Under the pieces are notes generated by a model. It did not search any database, had not been told where the DNA came from, and worked only from the letters and a program-made list of their open reading frames with translations. From Pseudomonas fluorescens (lineage in GTDB: Bacteria > Pseudomonadota > Gammaproteobacteria > Pseudomonadales > Pseudomonadaceae), in NCBI GenBank assembly GCA_902825215.1, contig LR782234.1, forward strand, positions 1,798,001 through 1,862,000: a DNA stretch of 64,000 nucleotides. The letters run 5' to 3'. Every line of letters starts with the position of its first letter. Within the stretch, counting starts at the first letter, position 1. This document shows, in pieces, positions 8,361 through 15,780 of the stretch. The translations under genes were made by a program, and so were the position numbers.

Positions 8361-8999
8361 TCAAAGCATGACTCGCAACAATCTAGAAAACATCAGATTG
8401 TCGTCAGAGCCTGATCGATGAACACTGTAATTGATAATGACTTGTTTTCCCCAGTTCTCCGAGACCCATCCCGTCGGGATGCTGAAGCTCATTGAGGATT
8501 CATTCTGAATGGGGAGGCTTTCGGTATCTCGCACAACCACACCGTGCCATCTGACCCTTACGGTGTAGCCGGGCACCATGTTGAGAAACTTTACCGTCAC
8601 GTTTTTTCGGTCGCTGGAAAGTCTCGGCCTGGGCAGGTCGAACGTTTGTTCCATTACGCTCAGATCCAATATTTCCGAGTTTTGCAACGGAGCTCCCGGA
8701 TTTGGTCGAACGCTATAACTGACCGACACGCTGCTGTCGATTGAGTCAACGACCTCTAAAATCGGAATGGCAACATTCAGCGGGGACGGTTTAGTGACCT
8801 TCAATGTCTCGCTGTGATGGGTATTCCGGCCAGAGGCATAGCGTACTTTCACTGTATGACCAGCGAGCATGCCGATGTAGTAGGGGATTTGCACGTAGAT
8901 GTAATGTTTGCCGTAGACAGCGTTGAAATTCAACTGGTCGGTCGGCGCTTCGATTACTGTGGGCCGACGCAGGTCCCATGACACTTGTTCAATTTCCAT
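8361..8999 (-). CDS. Beta-sandwich protein, paralogue of the C-terminal third of its upstream neighbour
   Basis: A 212-residue protein with no recognised enzymatic motif. It aligns along its whole length with about the last 205 residues of the product of 9048-10766. Shared features include RPTVIEA/PPKVLEA, YYIGMLAGHTVKVRY/QYTGMAIGQTIRARW, ILEVVDSIDSSV/RMEVVDAIGSTV, PRPRLSSDR/PPPRLSSDR, GYTVRVRWHG/GYQARVRWGG and VIINYSVHRSGS/VLINYSVHLTGS. Two Ig-like beta-sandwich units are likely. The ATG at 8999 has GGGAG upstream; an earlier in-frame start would run back into the neighbour's stop. It is 48 bases downstream of that gene and probably cotranscribed. Confidence 0.65.
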   Translation of the reverse strand: MEIEQVSWDLRRPTVIEAPTDQLNFNAVYGKHYIYVQIPYYIGMLAGHTVKVRYASGRNTHHSETLKVTKPSPLNVAIPILEVVDSIDSSVSVSYSVRPNPGAPLQNSEILDLSVMEQTFDLPRPRLSSDRKNVTVKFLNMVPGYTVRVRWHGVVVRDTESLPIQNESSMSFSIPTGWVSENWGKQVIINYSVHRSGSDDNLMFSRLLRVML

Positions 9000-9047
9000 G
9001 TTTGCCACTCCCTTGCTCAATGTTCGCGCAATCGAGGATTGCACTGT

Positions 9048-10766
9048 TTACAGCTCCACTCTCAATACCTGTGAGAACTGGCTCTGTTCGTTGGACCCGG
9101 TTAAATGCACGCTGTAGTTGATCAGCACGGTTGTTCCTTTGTTCTCATTCAGCCAATCGATCGGGATCGAAAACTCCGCGGTGGTGTTGGGGAACACGTT
9201 TTTCCATTCTGTTCTGCGTGTGATGATCCCGCCCCAGCGCACTCGCGCCTGGTATCCGGTAGCCATTGCCTGATAACGCACGGTGACCATGGTCCGATCA
9301 GAAGAAAGTCTCGGTGGGGGTAGTTCGAATGTCTGCGCGTCTACTGTCAGCTGCAACGGATCAGCGCGATGCAATGGGCCGTCAATGTAAGTGCGTACCG
9401 TGAAGTCGACGGGTACGGTGCTACCGATGGCATCCACGACTTCCATACGCGGCACTTCAAGATTCATTGCGCCGACAGTCGTTACTGGCGTGATTGCACT
9501 GTCAAAAGTGTTTCGTGGCCCGGCCCAGCGGGCACGGATGGTTTGACCTATGGCCATTCCCGTATATTGCTGGACCTGAATCGTTACGTACCTTGCGTAG
9601 TAAATGTCGGACATCTTCAGACGATCACCTCGCTCACCGTAAGCTTCCAGAACCTTGGGCGGGCGCAAGCGGATTGTCGTTTTGATGGCCAGGGATCTCG
9701 GATCGGACAACAGGTCGGTTCCTGCGCGAGTCACGATCAAGGTGAGGGTGACCGTGCTTTGATCGCTTTCATTGGCCCACATGAGCGGGATGGCGAATTG
9801 CAGTGCACTTGCCGTGAAGCGTTGGGCTGCTGTCGCGTGTTCGACTCGGCCTTGCCAGCGGACTCTTACTTCGTCACCGGCTATCAGACCTGTACCTGAA
9901 GCCTCGGCTTGAATGTCGGTAAGGAAGGCGGGATCCAGAACGCCATCCTGCTCACCCGAAACAGTGGGCGCTGGTATCCGGTCAAGATTGACGACGGTTC
10001 TAGTGGCAATTGCCCAAGGCGCATGAACATGTGGGCGGTTGCCGCAACGATCAATGACCTGATAGGTGATTGCATGCGGCCCGCTACCCGCGCGGTGAAT
10101 CAGTTGTTCATCGAAGATCAAAGTGATCGGATGATTGTCTGGATCCCTGATCTGTTCGGCTGTGACGGGATAATGCATGACCTGCTCATCGCCCCATGTC
10201 GCAACGATGCGGTCGAAGATGGTCATGTTCTCGTAGGGCTCGATCAGCATGGCTATGCCTTGCTTCGCCATTTCCCCATCGACTCCCCCGCTGATATCCG
10301 GTGAAAGGCTGTAGCGCAGGCCGGGATGGCCAAGCGGTTCAGGGGTGTCGAGGACGCCGCCCGGTAACGTGCGCTTGATCAACACGTTGAGCTTGAGAGA
10401 ACAACTTTCATTGCCGCTGGGCGACACTATTCGGTAGTAAACCGGGAAGGCGCGCCCATCGAGAATCTGGCTCGCGGGTAAATGAAACCGCAGAGGCTCG
10501 GTAAGTTCTTCGGGCGTATCGACGATTTCAAAGAGTACGTGGGTCGTTTCGTCATTCCAGTAAAGCAAGCACTTCTGGTCGAGCGCATTACCGAGCCAGG
10601 GATCAACGCCTATTAGCAAGTTGCTTTCAAGTCCTGCGGCGCCAATGCCACCATCGTAGCCTTCGTCTCCGTCGATGGGCTCGATCATCGCGGGAATGTA
10701 AGGGGGATAAAGGGCCAGCGTTACACTGCCCTCGGAGCTATCGTCACGGGCCCGATCCGTCGTCAT
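9048..10766 (-). CDS. Multi-domain beta-sandwich (Ig-like) repeat protein
   Basis: A 572-residue protein of unknown function that reads as a chain of beta-sandwich units. Each has a version of GDEVRVRWQG or IVATWGDEQV, then an ITLIFDE or FAIPLMW-type segment, then ITYQV, LTLIVTRAG or INYSVH. There is no signal peptide or transmembrane helix. The last third is duplicated as the next gene (8361-8999). The start at 10766 has AAAGGA eight bases upstream; an ATG nine codons earlier lacks this. A palindrome shared with the RCC1-like gene lies 84 bases upstream, and the surrounding bases are similar as well. A structural, adhesive or exported toxin-associated role is possible but not shown. Confidence 0.62.
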   Translation of the reverse strand: MTTDRARDDSSEGSVTLALYPPYIPAMIEPIDGDEGYDGGIGAAGLESNLLIGVDPWLGNALDQKCLLYWNDETTHVLFEIVDTPEELTEPLRFHLPASQILDGRAFPVYYRIVSPSGNESCSLKLNVLIKRTLPGGVLDTPEPLGHPGLRYSLSPDISGGVDGEMAKQGIAMLIEPYENMTIFDRIVATWGDEQVMHYPVTAEQIRDPDNHPITLIFDEQLIHRAGSGPHAITYQVIDRCGNRPHVHAPWAIATRTVVNLDRIPAPTVSGEQDGVLDPAFLTDIQAEASGTGLIAGDEVRVRWQGRVEHATAAQRFTASALQFAIPLMWANESDQSTVTLTLIVTRAGTDLLSDPRSLAIKTTIRLRPPKVLEAYGERGDRLKMSDIYYARYVTIQVQQYTGMAIGQTIRARWAGPRNTFDSAITPVTTVGAMNLEVPRMEVVDAIGSTVPVDFTVRTYIDGPLHRADPLQLTVDAQTFELPPPRLSSDRTMVTVRYQAMATGYQARVRWGGIITRRTEWKNVFPNTTAEFSIPIDWLNENKGTTVLINYSVHLTGSNEQSQFSQVLRVEL

Positions 10767-10849
10767 CGGAGCATTCCTTTCAAAGGGGCGCAACGATCAG
10801 ACTGACGTGCGCGGCCCTTTATCTGGCGACCGCAGCGACCTGGCGCGCA

Positions 10850-10867
10850 ACTGTCAGATCTGACAGT
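10850..10867. promoter_or_regulatory. Palindrome, copy 3 (ACTGTCAGATCTGACAGT)
   Basis: A perfect 18-bp palindrome 84 bases upstream of the beta-sandwich gene start at 10766. Outside the palindrome it shares GCGAYGAACGGTA with copy 1 (6504-6516 compared with 10868-10880) and a GGCGYGC word on the other side. The upstream regions of the RCC1-like gene and this gene are therefore related. Confidence 0.55.
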
Positions 10868-10909
10868 CGCGATGAACGGTAGGAAATTGCTTTGGCTGGT
10901 CCCGACGAG

Positions 10910-11239
10910 TCAGTAATCATCCCCGCGTGCGGTGACATCCTTCTCGACCATCGGCGCGTCCGGGTCGTGCCCTTCGGGAAACTTCCCTTTCAGGTTCCAC
11001 GCAAACGCGATGATCTCGGCGATCGTGCGGTAGAGCTCTTCAGGGATGCTGTCGCCTAGTTCCATGCGCGCGAGCAGGCGCACCAGTTCGGCATTCTCGT
11101 AAATCGGCACCTCGCAATCGCGGGCGATGCGCAGGATTTCTTCGGCGAGTTCTTCGTCACCCTTGGCGGTAAGGGTCGGGGCGTGGTTGCCGTCGTATTT
11201 GAGGGCGATGGCCTGGCGTGGGGCAGTGGAATCGTTCAT
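10910..11239 (-). CDS. FlhB C-terminal-domain homologue (EscU/YscU/HrcU family, soluble)
   Basis: A 109-residue soluble protein matching only the cytoplasmic domain of FlhB, the export-gate switch of the flagellar secretion system. Seen: IALKYDGNHAPTLTAKG, LAEEILRIARDCEVPIYEN, LARMELGDSIPEELYRTIAEIIAF. The membrane part is absent. The segment where FlhB has its NPTH self-cleavage motif reads STAPRQA, so no autocleavage is expected. The ATG overlaps the stop of the FliK-like gene by 4 bases (ATGA). FlhB's cytoplasmic domain works with FliK in substrate switching, so the pairing suggests a functional link. Similar small proteins are annotated FlhB-related in pseudomonads. Confidence 0.85.
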   Translation of the reverse strand: MNDSTAPRQAIALKYDGNHAPTLTAKGDEELAEEILRIARDCEVPIYENAELVRLLARMELGDSIPEELYRTIAEIIAFAWNLKGKFPEGHDPDAPMVEKDVTARGDDY

Positions 11240-12810
11240 GCGGTTTCGTCGACCCAGCGGTGTTCGAGGCGGGTTTGGTTGCCTTGCGGCGGGGTGCCGT
11301 GGTGACAGTCGATGTCGCCGACATTCAGCCCGCGATCGAGCAGGCGCTGGCGCAGGGCAAACAGGTTGTTTTCGATCAGGTCGGCGGTGTACGGGCGCTC
11401 GGCCCACAGCTGCCCAGACAGGCTGCCGGCCACCAGTTGCGCCTGAATCTGCAAGGGGCCGAGCGGTTCCATGTCGAAGGCCAGATCGACGCGCCACAAT
11501 TGCTGTTTGGGTTCGCGCTCGTCGCGGCGCTCGTTGGGTTGCGGCTCGCGTTCCGGCGCTTCTTCGCGCTGGAACTTGACCTGCAACGGCACGATGTCCT
11601 GCAGGTTGCGCATGGGGATTTCCAGTTGCCAGGTGCTGAGCAGGCGCCCGTCGTCGGTGACGCCGGTCTGTTCCAGGCTCGACAACTGATGGCTTTGCAA
11701 ACGCGAAACGGCAGCGGCGGCCAGACGCAGCAATTGCTCCAGATCGCCTTCGCCGTCCTGGCTTTGCAGCAAACGCTCGGGCAATGGAAAACTGCTCGGC
11801 ACGGGTTTGGCGCTGACCTGGCCGAGCATGCCCAGGGCGTTGCGCACGAAACTCGGTAGCGCTTGCGCCAGGGTGTTGGCGGCGATGATCGCGTTGAAGC
11901 TGGTACTGCTCGGCAGGCCCGGGGTCAATTGCGCGATCAGCTTGAGCAGATCGGCTTTCATGTCCGGGGCCAACGTCGGGTTTTGCCCTGTGAGCAGTTT
12001 GGTCTCAAGGAACACGCCGCTGTTGGCCAAGGCCAGCGCCACGCCTTTGGCGGTGCTCAGTTGTTGCACGTCTGGCAGACTGGCGAGCAGCTTGTCGACC
12101 ACCGCGCGCAAGTCTGCGGACGTCTGATCGGTGGCCGGCGGCAGGTTTTGCAGCGCGTTCAACAGGCCGCTCAACGAAGCCTGGCGACTTTGCTGGCCGA
12201 GCAGTTGCTGACTCACTGCCAGTTGTTCCTGGCGGTTGCTCAGGGGCAGAAATTTCAGGGTTTGCGCGTCTTCGACGATGGCCGAAAGCAGGGTGCCGAT
12301 GCGCAGCGGCTGCGGGCTGTCGATGGTCAGTGTGCTGCCGCTCAGTGCGGTGTTGAGCAGGCTGACCATCGAGCGAAACACCGTCGCTTGTCCCGGCGTC
12401 TGCGGCAGGACCTGTGAGGTCAGCACCTTGCCCTGCAATAGCGTGCCGACCGGCAATTGCGCGGTATCGAGGCGGGTGAGGGCGGCGACGTTGCTGGCAA
12501 TCGCCTGCTGCACGGTGATCGCCAGATTGCCCGCCGAGGGCTGGGTAATCGCCAGGTTAGTGCCTTGCGGCAGCGGCAGACTGCTGGTCGCTTGCACGGT
12601 GGTCTGGCGGCCGCCATCGACGGTGACCTTGAGCAGCAATTCAAAGGTCTGATCGGCCTGCTTGAGCGACAACACCTCGGCCTTGGCGCTTTGTCCGCTG
12701 CCGATCAAGCCTTCGACCGGGGTCAGCAGCTTGAGCAGTTCGCCGACCTGCGGGCGCACCGTCGCCGCAGAGGCGGGCGGCAGCGGAAGGATGTTGATTT
12801 CGCCTGTCAT
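11236..12810 (-). CDS. FliK-like flagellar hook-length control protein
   Basis: A 524-residue protein rich in Gln, Leu and Ala. The conserved C-terminal hook-length domain (Flg_hook) covers about residues 385-500, with STWQLEIPMRNLQDIVPLQV, WRVDLAFDMEPLGPLQIQAQ and LSGQLWAERPYTADLIENNL. The long N-terminal half is the variable, ruler-like part. FliK-family proteins sense hook or needle length and trigger the export switch. This locus next to ccmA is separate from the main flagellar operon, so it may be a second FliK-like protein working with the FlhB-like product. The start was set at the ATG at 12810 (MTGEINILPL); a longer form by 15 residues is possible. Confidence 0.8.
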   Translation of the reverse strand: MTGEINILPLPPASAATVRPQVGELLKLLTPVEGLIGSGQSAKAEVLSLKQADQTFELLLKVTVDGGRQTTVQATSSLPLPQGTNLAITQPSAGNLAITVQQAIASNVAALTRLDTAQLPVGTLLQGKVLTSQVLPQTPGQATVFRSMVSLLNTALSGSTLTIDSPQPLRIGTLLSAIVEDAQTLKFLPLSNRQEQLAVSQQLLGQQSRQASLSGLLNALQNLPPATDQTSADLRAVVDKLLASLPDVQQLSTAKGVALALANSGVFLETKLLTGQNPTLAPDMKADLLKLIAQLTPGLPSSTSFNAIIAANTLAQALPSFVRNALGMLGQVSAKPVPSSFPLPERLLQSQDGEGDLEQLLRLAAAAVSRLQSHQLSSLEQTGVTDDGRLLSTWQLEIPMRNLQDIVPLQVKFQREEAPEREPQPNERRDEREPKQQLWRVDLAFDMEPLGPLQIQAQLVAGSLSGQLWAERPYTADLIENNLFALRQRLLDRGLNVGDIDCHHGTPPQGNQTRLEHRWVDETA

Positions 12811-12840
12811 ACGCGGACACAACCTGAGGAAATTGCGCTC

Positions 12841-12867
12841 TTGAGAGTAAGGCACGGCATGTATAAT
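12841..12867 (+). promoter_or_regulatory. Candidate sigma70 promoter for the ccm operon
   Basis: A consensus -10 hexamer TATAAT lies at 12862-12867, with TTGAGA at 12841-12846 as the best -35; the 15-bp spacing is short. It points towards ccmA, whose start is 140 bases further on. The -10 match is strong, the -35 is weak. Confidence 0.35.
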
Positions 12868-13007
12868 GCCGCGCGTCGTGCGCTTCGTTGAAAAAACATA
12901 GCAATTGTTTGATCCAGCTCGCCAGTTCGAGCCTTCACTGCATCTATGCTGCCTCTCTTTAACGGCCGCGCCAGAGCCGACTTGAACCGTATAAGGCCCG
13001 TGATCCC

Positions 13008-13643
13008 TTGACCAGTCCTGTCCTGCAAACCATTGCCCTGGCGTGTGAACGTGATCTGCGGCTGCTCTTCGAGAACTTCGAATTGCGCCTGGCCGGTGGC
13101 GACATGGTGCAGATCAGCGGTCCCAACGGCAGCGGCAAAACCAGTCTTTTACGTCTGCTGGCCGGTCTGATGCAACCGACTGACGGCCAGGTCCTGCTTA
13201 ACGGTCAGCCACTGACCGAACAACGCCACGAACTCGCCCGCAACCTGCTGTGGATCGGCCACGCCGCCGGGATCAAGGATTTGCTGACCCCGGAAGAGAA
13301 TCTGTCCTGGCTTTGCGCCCTGCACCAGCCCGCCGAGCGCGAGGCGATCTGGCAAGCACTGGCAGCAGTAGGATTGCGCGGTTTCGAAGATGTTCCCTGC
13401 CACAATCTGTCGGCCGGTCAGCAGCGTCGTGTGGCATTGGCGCGGTTGTATCTGGACAGCCCGCCGCTGTGGATTCTCGATGAGCCGTTCACCGCACTCG
13501 ACAAGCAGGGCGTTGCGCAACTTGAAGAACACCTGGCCGGGCACTGCGAACGCGGTGGTCTGGTGGTATTGACCACGCACCACACGCTGAGCCGGATGCC
13601 GGCCGGTTATCGCGATATCGATCTGGGGAAGTGGGCGGTATGA
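13008..13643 (+). CDS. ccmA: CcmA, ATP-binding protein of the haem exporter
   Basis: ABC ATPase of the CcmABC(D) complex that drives release of haem-loaded CcmE during cytochrome c maturation. The 211 residues contain Walker [10 protein letters not shown] (about residue 38), signature [14 protein letters not shown], Walker [13 protein letters not shown] and the H-loop TTHH. The start is TTG, with AAGG about ten bases upstream. No ATG is available before the Walker A region that would keep the normal N-terminus. It is the first gene of a nine-gene ccm operon, and its stop overlaps the ccmB start by 4 bases. Confidence 0.96.
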   Translation: MTSPVLQTIALACERDLRLLFENFELRLAGGDMVQISGPNGSGKTSLLRLLAGLMQPTDGQVLLNGQPLTEQRHELARNLLWIGHAAGIKDLLTPEENLSWLCALHQPAEREAIWQALAAVGLRGFEDVPCHNLSAGQQRRVALARLYLDSPPLWILDEPFTALDKQGVAQLEEHLAGHCERGGLVVLTTHHTLSRMPAGYRDIDLGKWAV

Positions 13644-14308
13644 GTGTATTCGGCCTGCTGCTCGCCCGTGAGTCCCGACTGCTGTTTCGCCGCCCGGCGG
13701 AGCTGGCCAATCCGCTGATTTTCTTCGCCATCGTCATTGCGTTGTTCCCGCTGGCCGTCGGCCCGGACACTCAGGTCTTGCAAAACCTGTCCCCGGGGTT
13801 AGTCTGGGTGGCGGCGTTGTTGTCGGTCCTGCTGTCGCTGGACGGACTTTTCCGCAGTGACTTTGAAGACGGCTCGCTGGAACAGTGGGTCCTTTCGTCG
13901 CACCCGCTGCCCCTTCTGGTCCTGGCCAAGGTGCTGGCACACTGGCTTTTTTCCGGTCTGGCACTGGTGCTGCTCTCGCCGTTGCTGGCGCTGATGCTCG
14001 GTTTGCCAACCGCTTGCCTGCCGGTGTTGCTGTTGTCGTTGCTGCTGGGCACGCCGGTCCTGAGCTTGCTCGGTGCGGTGGGCGCGGCGTTGACGGTGGG
14101 GTTGAAACGCGGCGGCCTGTTGCTGGCGCTGCTGATTCTGCCGTTGTACATCCCGGTGTTGATCCTCGGCAGTGGCGCCTTGCAGGCCGCCTTGCAAGGC
14201 ATGCCGGCGACCGGGTATCTGCTGTGGCTGGGTAGCCTGACCGCCCTGGCGATCACCCTGACACCGTTTGCAATAGCGGCTGGCCTGAAGATCAGCGTCG
14301 GCGAATAA
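13640..14308 (+). CDS. ccmB: CcmB, membrane subunit of the haem exporter
   Basis: A 222-residue inner-membrane protein with six predicted helices. It is the permease partner of CcmA in system I cytochrome c maturation. Seen: [20 protein letters not shown] at the N-terminus, the conserved [16 protein letters not shown] and [12 protein letters not shown], and helices to the C-terminal LKISVGE. The ATG at 13640 overlaps the ccmA stop (ATGA); a GTG three codons earlier is less likely. It is followed by a 90-base gap, the only sizeable one in the ccm operon. Confidence 0.95.
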   Translation: MSVFGLLLARESRLLFRRPAELANPLIFFAIVIALFPLAVGPDTQVLQNLSPGLVWVAALLSVLLSLDGLFRSDFEDGSLEQWVLSSHPLPLLVLAKVLAHWLFSGLALVLLSPLLALMLGLPTACLPVLLLSLLLGTPVLSLLGAVGAALTVGLKRGGLLLALLILPLYIPVLILGSGALQAALQGMPATGYLLWLGSLTALAITLTPFAIAAGLKISVGE

Positions 14309-14398
14309 TAATGAGGTCTGGTTAAAATTTAACCACTTTGTCAAAAGAATGACCCGCGCCAGCTCACATCGAGGAGCGGCACCCGTGATGGAAACAAC

Positions 14399-15154
14399 AT
14401 GAACTGGACCTGGTTTCACAAGCTCGGCTCGCCCAAATGGTTTTACGGCATCAGCGGCAAGTTGCTGCCTTGGCTGAGCATCGCCGCGTTGCTGCTGATC
14501 GCTGTCGGCGTCGTCTGGGGCCTGGCCTTCGCGCCGCCGGACTATCAGCAAGGCAACAGCTTTCGCATCATCTATATCCACGTGCCTGCAGCGATGCTGG
14601 CGCAGTCGATCTACGTGATGCTGGCCGTGTGCGGCGTGGTCGGGCTGGTGTGGAAAATGAAACTGGCCGATGTCGCCCTGCAATGCGCCGCACCGATCGG
14701 TGCGTGGATGACCGCCGTGGCGCTGGTCACCGGGGCGATCTGGGGCAAACCGACCTGGGGTTCGTGGTGGGTGTGGGATGCGCGACTGACCTCGATGCTG
14801 ATTCTGCTGTTCCTGTATTTCGGCGTGATCGCGCTGGGCAATGCGATCAGCAACCGCGACAGCGCCGCCAAGGCCTGCGCGGTATTGGCCATCGTCGGTG
14901 TGATCAACATCCCGATCATCAAATACTCGGTGGAGTGGTGGAACACCCTGCACCAGGGCGCGACCTTCACCCTCACCGAAAAACCGGCGATGCCCGCAGA
15001 AATGTGGCTGCCGCTGCTGCTGACGGTGCTGGGGTTCTACTGCTTCTTCGGCGCCGTGCTGCTGCTGCGCATGCGCCTTGAAGTGCTCAAGCGCGAAGCC
15101 CGCGCCAGTTGGGTCAAAGCCGAAGTGCAGCACAGTCTGGAGGCCGCTCGATGA
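14399..15154 (+). CDS. ccmC: CcmC, haem-handling protein for CcmE loading
   Basis: A 251-residue, six-helix membrane protein of the haem-handling family. The periplasmic tryptophan-rich WWD-type segment is visible ([18 protein letters not shown], about residues 117-134), and histidines flank it on both sides ([19 protein letters not shown]). It transfers haem to CcmE. The stop overlaps the ccmD start by 4 bases. Upstream there is a GGAG in CGAGGAGCGGC, though its distance from the start is long. Confidence 0.96.
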   Translation: MNWTWFHKLGSPKWFYGISGKLLPWLSIAALLLIAVGVVWGLAFAPPDYQQGNSFRIIYIHVPAAMLAQSIYVMLAVCGVVGLVWKMKLADVALQCAAPIGAWMTAVALVTGAIWGKPTWGSWWVWDARLTSMLILLFLYFGVIALGNAISNRDSAAKACAVLAIVGVINIPIIKYSVEWWNTLHQGATFTLTEKPAMPAEMWLPLLLTVLGFYCFFGAVLLLRMRLEVLKREARASWVKAEVQHSLEAAR

Positions 15155-15327
15155 GTTTCGCGTCATTCGGCGACTTTCTCGCCATGGGCCATCACGGCCT
15201 GTATGTCTGGTCGGCCTATGGCATCTGTCTGGCGGTGCTGGCCCTCAACGTGGCGGCGCCGATCCTGGCCCGCAAGCGCTATCTGCAACAAGAGGCGCGT
15301 CGTCTGCGCCGGGAGAACGGCCAGTGA
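15151..15327 (+). CDS. ccmD: CcmD, small membrane protein of haem export
   Basis: A 58-residue protein with one transmembrane helix ([19 protein letters not shown]) and a basic C-terminal tail ([17 protein letters not shown]), as in CcmD proteins. CcmD stabilises the CcmABC-CcmE complex and is needed for release of holo-CcmE. It overlaps both neighbours: its ATG lies in the ccmC stop and its TGA in the ccmE GTG start. Confidence 0.92.
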   Translation: MSFASFGDFLAMGHHGLYVWSAYGICLAVLALNVAAPILARKRYLQQEARRLRRENGQ

Positions 15328-15779
15328 ATCCGCTGCGCAAGAAACGTCTGATCATCATTCTGGCCATTCTGGTCGGGGTCGGCGCTGCCGTCGGCCTGGC
15401 CCTCAGTGCCCTGCAGCAGAACATCAACCTGTTCTATACCCCGACGCAGATCGCCAACGGCGAAGCTCCGCAAGACACGCGCATCCGCGCCGGCGGCATG
15501 GTCGAGAAGGGCTCGCTGCAACGCTCGAAGGACTCGCTGGACGTCAAGTTCGTCGTCACTGATTTCAACAAGTCCGTGACTATCGCCTACCGCGGCATCC
15601 TCCCGGACCTGTTCCGCGAAGGGCAGGGCATCGTTGCCCTCGGCAAGCTCAACGCCGACGGTGTGGTGGTGGCCGATGAAGTGCTGGCCAAGCACGACGA
15701 GAAGTACATGCCGCCGGAAGTGACCAAAGCGCTGAAAGACAGCGGTCAATCCGCGCCAACCCCTGCGAAGGAGAGCTGA
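15324..15779 (+). CDS. ccmE: CcmE, periplasmic haem chaperone
   Basis: A 151-residue membrane-anchored haem chaperone. It has an N-terminal anchor ([17 protein letters not shown]), then an OB-fold beta-barrel ([37 protein letters not shown]). The haem-binding histidine lies in [14 protein letters not shown]. The start is GTG, overlapping the ccmD stop (GTGA). The C-terminal tail after the haem motif is short and flexible, as usual. Confidence 0.95.
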   Translation: MNPLRKKRLIIILAILVGVGAAVGLALSALQQNINLFYTPTQIANGEAPQDTRIRAGGMVEKGSLQRSKDSLDVKFVVTDFNKSVTIAYRGILPDLFREGQGIVALGKLNADGVVVADEVLAKHDEKYMPPEVTKALKDSGQSAPTPAKES

Positions 15780-15780
15780 T

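Noticed and set aside
5003-10880. Prophage or integrative element
   Set aside because: No integrase, phage structural gene, tRNA attachment site or direct repeats at the edges were found; the insert is better described as an accessory gene block.
14320-14334. GGTTAAA-A-TTTAACC near-palindrome between ccmB and ccmC as an operator
   Set aside because: The word is short and A/T-rich, occurs inside an operon, and has no partner site in the window.
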